Positions 25,200 to 32,651 of a stretch of 64,000 nt of DNA are shown piece after piece. Each line of letters begins with the position of its first letter. Position 1 is the stretch's first letter. Under the pieces are notes generated by a model, which worked only from the letters and a program-made list of their open reading frames with translations, had not been told where the DNA came from and did no database searches. Both the position numbers and the translations under genes were made by a program. The DNA lies in assembly GCA_035063885.1 (NCBI GenBank), contig JAPSFM010000011.1:1-64000 (forward strand), written 5' to 3'. Source of the DNA: CAADGY01 sp900696665. Lineage in GTDB: Bacteria; Acidobacteriota; Terriglobia; Bryobacterales; Bryobacteraceae.

Positions 25200-26429
25200 A
25201 TGGAGTTATTCAAAGATACGAATTTTGATTTTTTGGGCAGGAAGTGGCCGTTCATCATCGGCTCACTGGTGCTCATCGCCGCTGGAGTGATCAGCCTCAT
25301 CGCCAAGGGCGGCCCTTCCTACGGGATCGATTTCCGCGGCGGCGCGTTGATGTATGTGCGTTTTGCCAGTGACCCCCCCATATCGAAAATCCGGGCGGCT
25401 ATCGGTGAGAAGATTCCCGGTGACGTTTCCGTTCAACGCGTTGTCGGCGAAAACGAAGTGATGATCGGCACGGAGATAGCCGACGAGAAGCAGTTGAACC
25501 AGGCGCGGGAGATCATGGCCCGGACTCTCGAAGCCACGTTTGGCGATCCGGATTCCGGAAAGCTGAACATCAACAACGCCAGCGCCGATGTTCTCTCCAA
25601 TCGCTTGCGCGACCCTCTGTTGAAAGCGAATGTGGCTTTGTCCGATGAGGAACTTGGCGATCTGGCGGCGCGCATCACGCACTATCGCGATACGCCCCCG
25701 CGTTCTGGTCTTATCACCGGAATCGGCAATCTGTCCGCGGTCGAGGGCGTAACGCCGGCTGTTCTGAGCGTATTGACGCAGGAAACATACGCGGCGCCGT
25801 TCGCTATACGGAGCGTGGAGATTGTGGGGCCGAAGATAGGTGCGGAACTCCGGCAGCAGGCGCTGTTGGCGGTTTTGTACGCCTTAGGCGGCATGCTGAT
25901 TTACATCGGCTTCCGGTTCGAATGGATTTATGGCTTTGCGGCTATTCTGGCTATCTTCCACGACGTCCTGATCACCGTCGGATTTTTCTCCCTCCTCGAT
26001 TACGAAATTTCTCTTACCGTCGTGGCGGCGCTACTGACCCTGGTGGGCTATTCGGTAAACGATACAATTGTCATTTTTGATCGTGTTCGCGAGAATCTGA
26101 AGCTGATGCGGCGCGAGAGCCTGCATAACATTGTGAATGTCAGCGTCAACCAGACCCTGAGCCGCACAGTCCTGACCAGCGGCCTGACGCTGATAGCCGC
26201 GCTCTCGCTGTTGCTTTTTGGCGGACCAGTGCTGCACGGGTTTTCTTTCGCGCTGGTGATCGGGTTTGTGGTCGGCTCGTATTCGACATTGTTTATCGCG
26301 GGGCCGATCATGGTCTGGTGGCATGAGTTCATGGAACGGAGAAAAAGAAGGCCGCCGGCCGGTGGCACACCGGTCCGGGAGCACACAAAGAGCGGTGCGC
26401 AAAGAAAGGAATTGAAGACGGTCAAATGA
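25200..26429 (+). CDS. secF: Protein translocase subunit SecF with an inserted periplasmic domain
   Basis: A 409-residue inner-membrane SecF, partner of SecD. Conserved parts are YGIDFRGGALMYVRF near residue 45, FAIRSVEIVGPKIGAEL (201-217), and the membrane bundle with FHDVLITVGFFSLL and GYSVNDTIVIFDRVRENL. Typical SecF is about 300-325 residues. The excess lies mostly at residues 119-200, between the first periplasmic strands and the SVEIVGPKIG block. That segment starts LNINNASADVL and ends with ARITHYRDTPP and AVEGVTPAVLSVL, which resembles the helix-hairpin-helix-like repeats of ComEA and the type II secretion minor pseudopilin GspK. It probably extends the periplasmic head of SecF. Confidence 0.93.
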   Translation: MELFKDTNFDFLGRKWPFIIGSLVLIAAGVISLIAKGGPSYGIDFRGGALMYVRFASDPPISKIRAAIGEKIPGDVSVQRVVGENEVMIGTEIADEKQLNQAREIMARTLEATFGDPDSGKLNINNASADVLSNRLRDPLLKANVALSDEELGDLAARITHYRDTPPRSGLITGIGNLSAVEGVTPAVLSVLTQETYAAPFAIRSVEIVGPKIGAELRQQALLAVLYALGGMLIYIGFRFEWIYGFAAILAIFHDVLITVGFFSLLDYEISLTVVAALLTLVGYSVNDTIVIFDRVRENLKLMRRESLHNIVNVSVNQTLSRTVLTSGLTLIAALSLLLFGGPVLHGFSFALVIGFVVGSYSTLFIAGPIMVWWHEFMERRKRRPPAGGTPVREHTKSGAQRKELKTVK

Positions 26430-26504
26430 CTGTAGGAGCCGGAAGCGGGCCAGGCCGGGGTGAAGGGTTGTGGCCGCGGAACGGCATGGGAAAGGAACCA
26501 CAAC

Positions 26505-27272
26505 ATGTTTGAGCAAACCTTTGTAGAGGGAGGGAAAACAAGGAAGCCGTGGACTGTCGCGCTTTCGTTTTTCCTCCAATGCATTCTGGTGGGGCTGATC
26601 GTGCTGATCCCCCTGATCTGGACTGATGTCCTTCCGCAAGGCACGCTGACCAGCTTCCTGGTGGCTCCGCCTCCGCCTCCCCCGCCGCCTCCCCCACCCG
26701 CGGCCGCTCCGGTGAAGGTGGTCAAGGTTATCCCGCGGCAGTTCGACGCCGGCAGGTTGATGGCGCCCAAGCAGATCCCGAAAGAGATCGCGATGATTAA
26801 GGAAGAGGAGTTGCCGCCTCCGATGTCTGGAGCCGTTGGTGTTGTAGGCGGCGTTCCCGGTGGCGTCCCTGGTGGGACTGCCGGCGGCGTCATCGGTGGA
26901 ATCATCGGCTCGGTGCCCGTAGCCGCGCCTCCACCGCCTCCGCCTCCAGCGGTGAAAGAGGCCCCCAAACCGGTTACCCCACAGCGTATTCGCGTTGGTG
27001 GAAATGTGCAGGCCGCAAGATTGATCAAGCAGCCCAGGCCCTCCTATCCGCCTCTGGCCAAGCAGGCGCGTATTCAAGGCACGGTGCGCTTTAACGCGAT
27101 CATTGGAAGGGATGGCACAATCCAGAACCTGCAACTTGTCAGCGGGCACCCGCTGTTGGTGCCGTCGGCGACGGAGGCAGTGCGTCAATGGGTTTATCAG
27201 CCGACTCTCCTCAACGGGGAGCCGGTGGAAGTAGTTACGCAGATCGACGTGAATTTCACGTTGCAGCAGTAG
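26505..27272 (+). CDS. TonB-family energy transducer
   Basis: A 255-residue protein with one transmembrane helix (about residues 17-40) and no cleavable signal. A run of eleven prolines follows, then an Ala/Pro/Lys region, a Gly/Val-rich spacer and a second proline run. The C-terminal TonB domain begins at about residue 165: IKQPRPSYPPLAKQARIQG, then GTVRFNAIIGRDG and VRQWVYQPTLLNGEPVEV. It would span the periplasm and pass proton-motive energy from ExbB/ExbD to outer-membrane receptors. The ATG at 26505 has an AAAGGAA site; an earlier frame start at 26460 has none. The exbB, exbD, exbD and TPR genes follow. Confidence 0.9.
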   Translation: MFEQTFVEGGKTRKPWTVALSFFLQCILVGLIVLIPLIWTDVLPQGTLTSFLVAPPPPPPPPPPPAAAPVKVVKVIPRQFDAGRLMAPKQIPKEIAMIKEEELPPPMSGAVGVVGGVPGGVPGGTAGGVIGGIIGSVPVAAPPPPPPPAVKEAPKPVTPQRIRVGGNVQAARLIKQPRPSYPPLAKQARIQGTVRFNAIIGRDGTIQNLQLVSGHPLLVPSATEAVRQWVYQPTLLNGEPVEVVTQIDVNFTLQQ

Positions 27273-27278
27273 GATTGC

Positions 27279-27318
27279 GCGGTTCCGCGAGCCCGCTGCG
27301 CCGGGCGAGGGGAACCGC
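27279..27318 (+). other. Two-stem inverted repeat between tonB and exbB
   Basis: GCGGTTCC (27279-27286) pairs perfectly with GGAACCGC (27311-27318), and inside it GCCCG (27291-27295) pairs with CGGGC (27302-27306). No T run follows, so it is not a classic terminator. It may stabilise or process the mRNA between tonB and exbB. Confidence 0.5.
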
Positions 27319-27399
27319 AGAGTGCTGGTGGTGTCAAAACCAAATAGTGAACCAATAGTGCAAAAGAGAAGTTAAATCAACTCGCAGGAGAAAGAAACT

Positions 27400-28134
27400 A
27401 TGCTTTTACAGTTGCAAGTGTGGGCCTTCGTGCTATTGCAGGAAGGCGGAGCGATCGCCTTCGATGCCCGCTCCATGTGGAACCAGATGGGGTGGATGGC
27501 CAAAGTGGTGGTGATCGCGCTCTTCTTTATGTCGGCCTGGTCGATTGGAGTCATGATCGACAGGCTGATTGCTTACAGTGGGGCCCGTAAACAATCCCGG
27601 CAATTTGCTCCGGCGGTTGCTGGTGCGCTTCGCGAGGGAAAGCTCGATGAAGCGATCAAAATCGCGGATCGCTACAAGAAGAGCCATTTGGCAAAGGTTG
27701 TCGTAGCGGGCCTTCAGGAGTTCCGAGCGCACCAGTTGAGCAATGAGATTCCCGGTGAAGAAATCGAAGCATCCAAACGTGCACTGGAGCGCGCGGAAGC
27801 TATTGTGCATGCCGAGTTGAAGCGCGGCATCAGCAGCTTGGCAACCATCGGCTCTACCGCACCGTTCGTCGGACTGTTCGGAACGGTCGTCGGTATCATC
27901 AACGCGTTTCACGGCATTTCGTCCGAGAAATCCACGGGCCTTGGGGCTGTGGCCGGCGGTATTTCCGAAGCTCTGGTCGCCACCGCTATCGGTTTGTTTG
28001 TGGCTATTCCGGCCGTCTGGATGTTCAACTACTTCACAAACAAACTCGAGGCGTTTGACGTGGAGATGGGTAACTCGAGTTCGGAACTGATCGATTACTT
28101 CCTGAAGCGCTCACAGCGGACCGTCAGTAAGTAA
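27400..28134 (+). CDS. exbB: MotA/TolQ/ExbB proton-channel family protein
   Basis: A 244-residue inner-membrane protein with three hydrophobic helices. The N-terminal helix follows a short amphipathic stretch, and the C-terminal pair includes ATIGSTAPFVGLFGTVVGI and the helix around ALVATAIGLFVAIPAVWMFNYF. These are the core of the ExbB/TolQ family, which forms pentamers around ExbD and converts proton flow into TonB motion. It has a GGAGAAA ribosome binding site and lies in a tonB-exbB-exbD-exbD cluster. A strong hairpin separates it from the first exbD. TolQ cannot be excluded, but a TonB gene lies immediately upstream. Confidence 0.92.
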   Translation: MLLQLQVWAFVLLQEGGAIAFDARSMWNQMGWMAKVVVIALFFMSAWSIGVMIDRLIAYSGARKQSRQFAPAVAGALREGKLDEAIKIADRYKKSHLAKVVVAGLQEFRAHQLSNEIPGEEIEASKRALERAEAIVHAELKRGISSLATIGSTAPFVGLFGTVVGIINAFHGISSEKSTGLGAVAGGISEALVATAIGLFVAIPAVWMFNYFTNKLEAFDVEMGNSSSELIDYFLKRSQRTVSK

Positions 28135-28167
28135 TTCGTATTGGTGAACTATCCGGCGAGTTGAGAT

Positions 28168-28197
28168 TTCCGGCGCGGTTTGTGAACCGCGCCGGAA
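28168..28197 (+). other. Perfect 13-bp hairpin between exbB and exbD
   Basis: TTCCGGCGCGGTT (28168-28180) is followed by a TGTG loop and its exact complement AACCGCGCCGGAA (28185-28197). The stem lies 33 bases after the exbB stop and 36 bases before the exbD ATG. No T run follows, so it looks less like a terminator than like an mRNA stability or attenuation element. Confidence 0.7.
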
Positions 28198-28233
28198 GCA
28201 ATGCAGACACCGGAATGAGGCAGGGAGGATGGA

Positions 28234-28689
28234 ATGGAAAAGAAAAAAGGGCCGGCCCCGATGGCCGACATCAACGTCGTTCCGATGGCGGACATTATGC
28301 TCGTCATGCTGATCATCTTCATGGTGATCACGCCCATGCTTTCCAAAGGCGTGAGCGTCGACCTGGTGCGGACGAAAAACCCGATTGCCATGCAGGCGGC
28401 CGACAAAGACGACGCAGTGCTGGTCGCCGTCACACGCGACGGGAAAGTATTCCTGGGAACAACCCAAACCAGCCCGGATCAACTTCCCCAAAAAGTCAAG
28501 GACTTGCTGACGAGCAAACTCGACAAGACGGTTTACTTGAAGGCCGACTCCCGCTCGCGGTATGAAAGGGTGGTAGAGGTCGTCGATAACCTGCGTGCGG
28601 CTGGTGTCGACCAGTTAGGACTGCTCACCGAGCAGATCAAGGAACGCGGCGCGGAAAGCACGCCGGAAGCACCCGCCCCGGGGGTCTGA
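28234..28689 (+). CDS. exbD: ExbD/TolR-family biopolymer transport protein (copy 1)
   Basis: A 151-residue protein with one transmembrane helix near the N-terminus (ADIMLVMLIIFMVITPML), where the Asp is the conserved proton-carrying residue, and a periplasmic domain. ExbD dimers sit inside the ExbB pentamer. The ribosome binding site GGGAGG is close to the ATG. The second ExbD gene begins about 40 bases downstream and shares the MADIN start to the helix, but the periplasmic domains differ, so they may form heterodimers. It follows a perfect hairpin after exbB. Confidence 0.9.
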   Translation: MEKKKGPAPMADINVVPMADIMLVMLIIFMVITPMLSKGVSVDLVRTKNPIAMQAADKDDAVLVAVTRDGKVFLGTTQTSPDQLPQKVKDLLTSKLDKTVYLKADSRSRYERVVEVVDNLRAAGVDQLGLLTEQIKERGAESTPEAPAPGV

Positions 28690-28729
28690 AGAGGCCGCCG
28701 GTAAGGTTAATCAGAAAAGGAGTTTCTTT

Positions 28730-29155
28730 ATGGGAATGGCAGTGGGCAACAAAGGCGGCTCGATGGCCGACATCAACATCACGCCTTTCATCGACGTTCT
28801 GCTGGTGCTGCTGATCATTTTTATGGTCATTACGCCGTTGACTCCCAAAGGCCTGGAAGCGCTGGTCCCTCAGCCGCCTCCACCGAACGCTCAGCCCCAA
28901 AAGGCGGACGACCGTACCGTGGTCATCATCATCAACCGTGACCATTCGATGATGTTGAATACGGAACAGACAGACGAATCCCGGCTGGGTAAGCGTCTGG
29001 AAGAGGTCTTCAAAACCAGGGCCGAGCGTGTGGTCTTCGTCAAGGCGGATCCCGACCTCGAATTCCAGTACGTTGCCAGGGCCATCGACATCGCCAAAGG
29101 TGCGGGAATCGACAAAGTCGGTTTAATGACCGCCAAGGTCGAAGCGGGCGAATAG
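28730..29155 (+). CDS. exbD: ExbD/TolR-family biopolymer transport protein (copy 2)
   Basis: A 141-residue second ExbD. The helix FIDVLLVLLIIFMVITPL carries the conserved Asp and is followed by a periplasmic domain starting EALVPQPPPPNAQ, with a proline-rich linker. The ATG has an AAAAGGAGTT ribosome binding site. Two ExbD paralogs beside one ExbB are found in several Bacteroidetes and Acidobacteria TonB systems. The exact stoichiometry is unknown. The TPR lipoprotein gene follows 24 bases later. Confidence 0.9.
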   Translation: MGMAVGNKGGSMADINITPFIDVLLVLLIIFMVITPLTPKGLEALVPQPPPPNAQPQKADDRTVVIIINRDHSMMLNTEQTDESRLGKRLEEVFKTRAERVVFVKADPDLEFQYVARAIDIAKGAGIDKVGLMTAKVEAGE

Positions 29156-29179
29156 AGATATCAGGTTCGAGGCACACGT

Positions 29180-29989
29180 ATGAAGCGGAAATATTTTGTT
29201 TCTATCTTTCTGATCGCAACTTTATTTTTGTTTGGTTGTGACAAGTTGAAATCCCGGGATCAATTGAATAAGGGTGTACGGGCCTACACCAGCGCCAAGT
29301 ACCAGGAAGCCGTCGAGCATTTCAAGACGGCTATCGATCTTGATCCGACAAACCCTAACGCAAAGCTGTACCTGGCGACGGCGTACATGATCCAGTACAT
29401 CCCAGGCGCTGAATCTCCCGAGAACATCCAGATGGCGCAGGCGGCGCACGATCAGTTCCTGCAAGTTCTCGAGCAGGATCCAAAGAATTCCGTAGCAATG
29501 GCATCCATCGCTCTCCTCTACTTCAATCAGAAAAAAATGGATGAGGCACGGGACTGGTACCTGAAGCTGATCCAGGTTGATCCCAACAATAAGGAAGCCT
29601 TCTACACGCTAGGGGTCATCGCTTGGACCAAGACTTACCAGGATCGCATGGAAGCCCGCGCCAAACTCGGGATGAAGCCGGAAGACCCGGGTCCGCTCAA
29701 AGACAAAAAAGTTCGTGAGGAGTTGAAAACGAAGAATCTCGACACTATCAATCAGGGCATTCAATTCCTCGAGAAAGCACTTTCGATCGATGCCGAATAC
29801 GACGACGCGATGGCCTACCTGAACCTGCTGCATCGCGAGCGTGCGGATTTGGCCGACTCGCAGGATCTATACAAGAAAGACATCGAGGTGGCCGATAACT
29901 GGGTGCAGAAGACTCTTGAAACCAAGAAGATCAAAGCAGCCAGAATGCCCGGTGCTACCGGTATCACAACCGAAGAATCCACCCAGTAG
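29180..29989 (+). CDS. TPR-repeat lipoprotein
   Basis: A 269-residue protein with a lipoprotein signal peptide. The lipobox LFGC places the lipid on Cys20. The rest is tetratricopeptide-like: several helix pairs such as AYTSAKYQEAVEHFKTAIDL, and PTNPNAKLYLATAY. TPR units occupy about residues 30-150, with further repeats to about 225. It is the last gene of the TonB/ExbB/ExbD cluster and may act as a scaffold for the envelope complex. A promoter and hairpin for the next gene follow. The function is inferred only from fold and neighbours. Confidence 0.83.
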   Translation: MKRKYFVSIFLIATLFLFGCDKLKSRDQLNKGVRAYTSAKYQEAVEHFKTAIDLDPTNPNAKLYLATAYMIQYIPGAESPENIQMAQAAHDQFLQVLEQDPKNSVAMASIALLYFNQKKMDEARDWYLKLIQVDPNNKEAFYTLGVIAWTKTYQDRMEARAKLGMKPEDPGPLKDKKVREELKTKNLDTINQGIQFLEKALSIDAEYDDAMAYLNLLHRERADLADSQDLYKKDIEVADNWVQKTLETKKIKAARMPGATGITTEESTQ

Positions 29990-30021
29990 CGTCTGGATTC
30001 CTCGTCTCCACTCAGTTCTCC

Positions 30022-30056
30022 TATAATAGTAAGTGGGCGGTCCGGTTGGGCCGCCC
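30022..30056 (+). promoter_or_regulatory. TATAAT box and GC-rich hairpin before the Rel/Spo gene
   Basis: TATAAT (30022-30027) lies 36 bases before the ATG at 30064. A stem GGGCGGTCC (30035-30043), loop GGTT, GGGCCGCCC (30048-30056) with one G-T pair is followed by CTTT. The hairpin could end transcription of the TonB operon and would also form the 5' end of the Rel/Spo mRNA, 7 bases before its start codon. Confidence 0.55.
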
Positions 30057-30063
30057 CTTTCAT

Positions 30064-32277
30064 ATGCCAGAACCGACTCAGGTCAGTCTCCCTGAGGCCG
30101 ACGTGATCCCACCAGCGGTGGAAGAGCAGTATGCGGATCTCGAGGCACAAGTTCGTCAAGCGCGTCCCTCCGAAGATCTGGAACCACTGCGGAGCGCCTA
30201 CAGATTTGCGGCCCGGCGCCACGCCGGTCAGAAGCGGAAATCCGGCGAGCCGTATATCATGCATCCACTCGAAGTCACCCGGATTCTGGCTGGTATGCAG
30301 ATGGATATGGTGTGTCTGCAAACCGCCCTGGTTCACGACACCGTCGAAGACACCGGCGCCACCATCGAGGAAATCAGGAAGCTATTCGGCGAGGAGGTGG
30401 CGCGGTGCGTGGACGGGCTCACCAAACTGAGTAAAGTGCAGCTTTACTCGCGGGAGGAGCGCCAGGCGGAAAGCGTCCGCAAGATGTTGCTCGCGATGGT
30501 GACCGACATCCGTGTGGTGATCGTTAAACTTGCCGACCGGCTTCATAACATGCGCACTCTGGAGAGCCTGTCGCCGGAGCGTCAGCATAAAATCGCGCAG
30601 GAAACCCTCGAGATCTACTCTCCTATCGCGCACCGCCTCGGAATGGGCAAAGTGCGCGGCGAACTGGAAGACCTGTCCTTCAGCTTTCTCGAGCCCGAAG
30701 AGTACCGGAGCATTGTGGAGCAGATTGAATCGCGGCGGCTCGCCAACCACGATTTCCTCGAGGAGATCAAGCGCACGGTCGAATTGAAACTGTCGCGGGA
30801 GGGTATTCCAGCCACTGTGGAAGGCCGGTTGAAACGCGCCTACTCGGTTTACCTGAAGATCAAACGGCAAAAGATCGGAATCGACCAGGTGTACGATCTG
30901 CTGGCATTGCGAATCATCACCGAGTCTGTGAAGAACTGCTATGCGGCGCTGGGCGTCATCCACAACGAATGGCACCCGATTCCGGGCAGGATAAAGGACT
31001 TTATAGCGATTCCCCGCCCCAACCTATACCAGTCACTGCATACGTCGGTGATCGGCCCCGGAGGACAGGCTTTCGAAGTGCAGATCCGGACCGAGGAGAT
31101 GCACCGCATTGCCGAAGAAGGAATTGCCGCTCACTGGAAATACAAGGAAGGGCGGAAAGGCGGCAACGAAGACGACCACCGTATCAGTTGGCTGAGGCAG
31201 CTCGTCGAGTGGCAGCGCGAGATGCGCGATCCTGGCGAGTTCATGTCCACGCTGAAGGTGGATTTGTATCCGGAAGAGGTCTATACGTTCACGCCACGGG
31301 GAAGGGTGATTGTCCTGCCCCGCGACGCTACGCCCATCGATTTTGCCTACGCCATTCACACCGACGTGGGGCACACGTGCGTAGGCGCCAAGGTGAACGG
31401 CCGGATTGTTCCGCTTAAGTACGCGCTGAAGAACGGCGACGTCGTCGAGATCCTCACGCAACCGGGTCACCAGCCGAGCAAAGACTGGCTCAGCGTAGTA
31501 AAGACCTCCCGCGCCCGCAACAAGATAAAGCACGTCATCAACACGACGGAACGGGCGAAATCGATCGAGATCGGCCAGAAATACCTGGAGAAGGAAGCGC
31601 GCCGGCTTTCCGTTCAACTCTCCAAGGCGGGCCGGGCCGACTTGGAGCGCGTTGCGTCCGAGTACGGCTTCAGCAAGAGCGAAGATCTGTACGCCGCGCT
31701 GGGGTATGGCCGTTTCTCACCCCGCCAGGTCTTGCAGAAGATCGCGCCCGACCAGATACCGCCTGAGCCGGTCGAGCCACCGCGCGCACCCTCCGCGCCG
31801 GCCGTGGACGGGAAGACCGCGGGCGATCTTGTTGTCCGCGTCAAAGGGATGGACGATCTGCTGGTATACCGCGCCAAGTGCTGCAACCCTATCCGCGGAG
31901 AAGCGATCGTCGGATACATCACGCGCGGGAAAGGCGTAGCGGTCCACTCTAAGCATTGCCCGAACGTCCAAAGCTTGATGTACGAAGTGGAGCGCCGGAT
32001 CGATGTCGAGTGGGCGCGAGCCACTACTGAAGCATTTCCTGTGAAAATGATTGTAGTCACCGACGACCGGCCCGGAATGCTGAACCAGCTGACATCCGTG
32101 CTGTTCAACGAGAAAAGCAACATCCGCACGTTGGAAGCACGCTCCGATGACCGGCGCGGCGGCGACGGAGCCATCATCGATATGACGGTAGAGATCAGAG
32201 ACAAGAAACAGTTAGAGCGTCTTTTGAGCGCCATCCGTAGAATTTCCGGCGTACGCGATGTCGAGAGGGTGCAGTAA
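30064..32277 (+). CDS. Bifunctional (p)ppGpp synthetase/hydrolase, RelA/SpoT family
   Basis: A 737-residue alarmone enzyme with the full domain order. The HD hydrolase domain has RRHAGQKRKSGEPYIMHP (His53) and HDTVEDTGAT (His91-Asp92), so hydrolysis is likely active. The synthetase domain has GRIKDFIAIPRPNLYQSLHT and FEVQIRTEEMHRIAEEG. A TGS domain follows (VYTFTPRGRVIVLPRDATP), then a zinc-finger/helical region with CCNP and a C-terminal ACT domain. It makes and degrades (p)ppGpp in the stringent response. The ATG at 30064 directly follows a hairpin; no clear Shine-Dalgarno is seen. The DUF971 gene overlaps the stop by 1 base. Confidence 0.95.
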   Translation: MPEPTQVSLPEADVIPPAVEEQYADLEAQVRQARPSEDLEPLRSAYRFAARRHAGQKRKSGEPYIMHPLEVTRILAGMQMDMVCLQTALVHDTVEDTGATIEEIRKLFGEEVARCVDGLTKLSKVQLYSREERQAESVRKMLLAMVTDIRVVIVKLADRLHNMRTLESLSPERQHKIAQETLEIYSPIAHRLGMGKVRGELEDLSFSFLEPEEYRSIVEQIESRRLANHDFLEEIKRTVELKLSREGIPATVEGRLKRAYSVYLKIKRQKIGIDQVYDLLALRIITESVKNCYAALGVIHNEWHPIPGRIKDFIAIPRPNLYQSLHTSVIGPGGQAFEVQIRTEEMHRIAEEGIAAHWKYKEGRKGGNEDDHRISWLRQLVEWQREMRDPGEFMSTLKVDLYPEEVYTFTPRGRVIVLPRDATPIDFAYAIHTDVGHTCVGAKVNGRIVPLKYALKNGDVVEILTQPGHQPSKDWLSVVKTSRARNKIKHVINTTERAKSIEIGQKYLEKEARRLSVQLSKAGRADLERVASEYGFSKSEDLYAALGYGRFSPRQVLQKIAPDQIPPEPVEPPRAPSAPAVDGKTAGDLVVRVKGMDDLLVYRAKCCNPIRGEAIVGYITRGKGVAVHSKHCPNVQSLMYEVERRIDVEWARATTEAFPVKMIVVTDDRPGMLNQLTSVLFNEKSNIRTLEARSDDRRGGDGAIIDMTVEIRDKKQLERLLSAIRRISGVRDVERVQ

Positions 32278-32648
32278 TGAACTCCGCCAATAATCCCGAA
32301 CACCTCGCCATCTCGAAGTCCAAAGGAGTCAGGATCGATTGGCAGGACGGGCATCACAGCGAGTACACAGTGGCTTACCTTCGCGATGAATGCCCTTGCG
32401 CCACCTGTACGGGCGCGCACGGAACGGAGCCGCAGAAGAGCGATTATTCCGCTCCGGACAATCCCTTTCAAATGTACAAGCCCGCGCTGAAAATGCTGTC
32501 CGTAGAGCCTGTCGGCGGCTACGCCATCCGAATTAACTGGAGCGACGGGCACAATACGGGAATCTACTCGTGGGAGCATCTACGCGCGATTTGCCCCTGT
32601 CAGGAATGCGAAGCGAAGCGCACCGCCCACGCGGCAACCGGGGGCTAG
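32277..32648 (+). CDS. DUF971 (GBBH-like N-terminal domain) protein
   Basis: A 123-residue protein made of two similar halves. The first contains VRIDWQDGHHSEY and LRDECPCATC; the second contains IRINWSDGHNTGIY and LRAICPCQEC. This pattern belongs to the DUF971 / gamma-butyrobetaine hydroxylase N-terminal family, in which the Cys residues may bind metal. Stand-alone versions occur near Fe-S or Mrp/ApbC-type genes in many bacteria; no such gene is near here. It overlaps the Rel/Spo gene by one base (TAATG), so it is translationally coupled. The role is unknown. Confidence 0.85.
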   Translation: MNSANNPEHLAISKSKGVRIDWQDGHHSEYTVAYLRDECPCATCTGAHGTEPQKSDYSAPDNPFQMYKPALKMLSVEPVGGYAIRINWSDGHNTGIYSWEHLRAICPCQECEAKRTAHAATGG

Positions 32649-32651
32649 CCT

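Noticed and set aside
26031..27188. Long minus-strand frame opposite secF and tonB
   Set aside because: It is the reverse of the Pro- and Gly-rich TonB and SecF codons and has low-complexity, non-protein-like composition.
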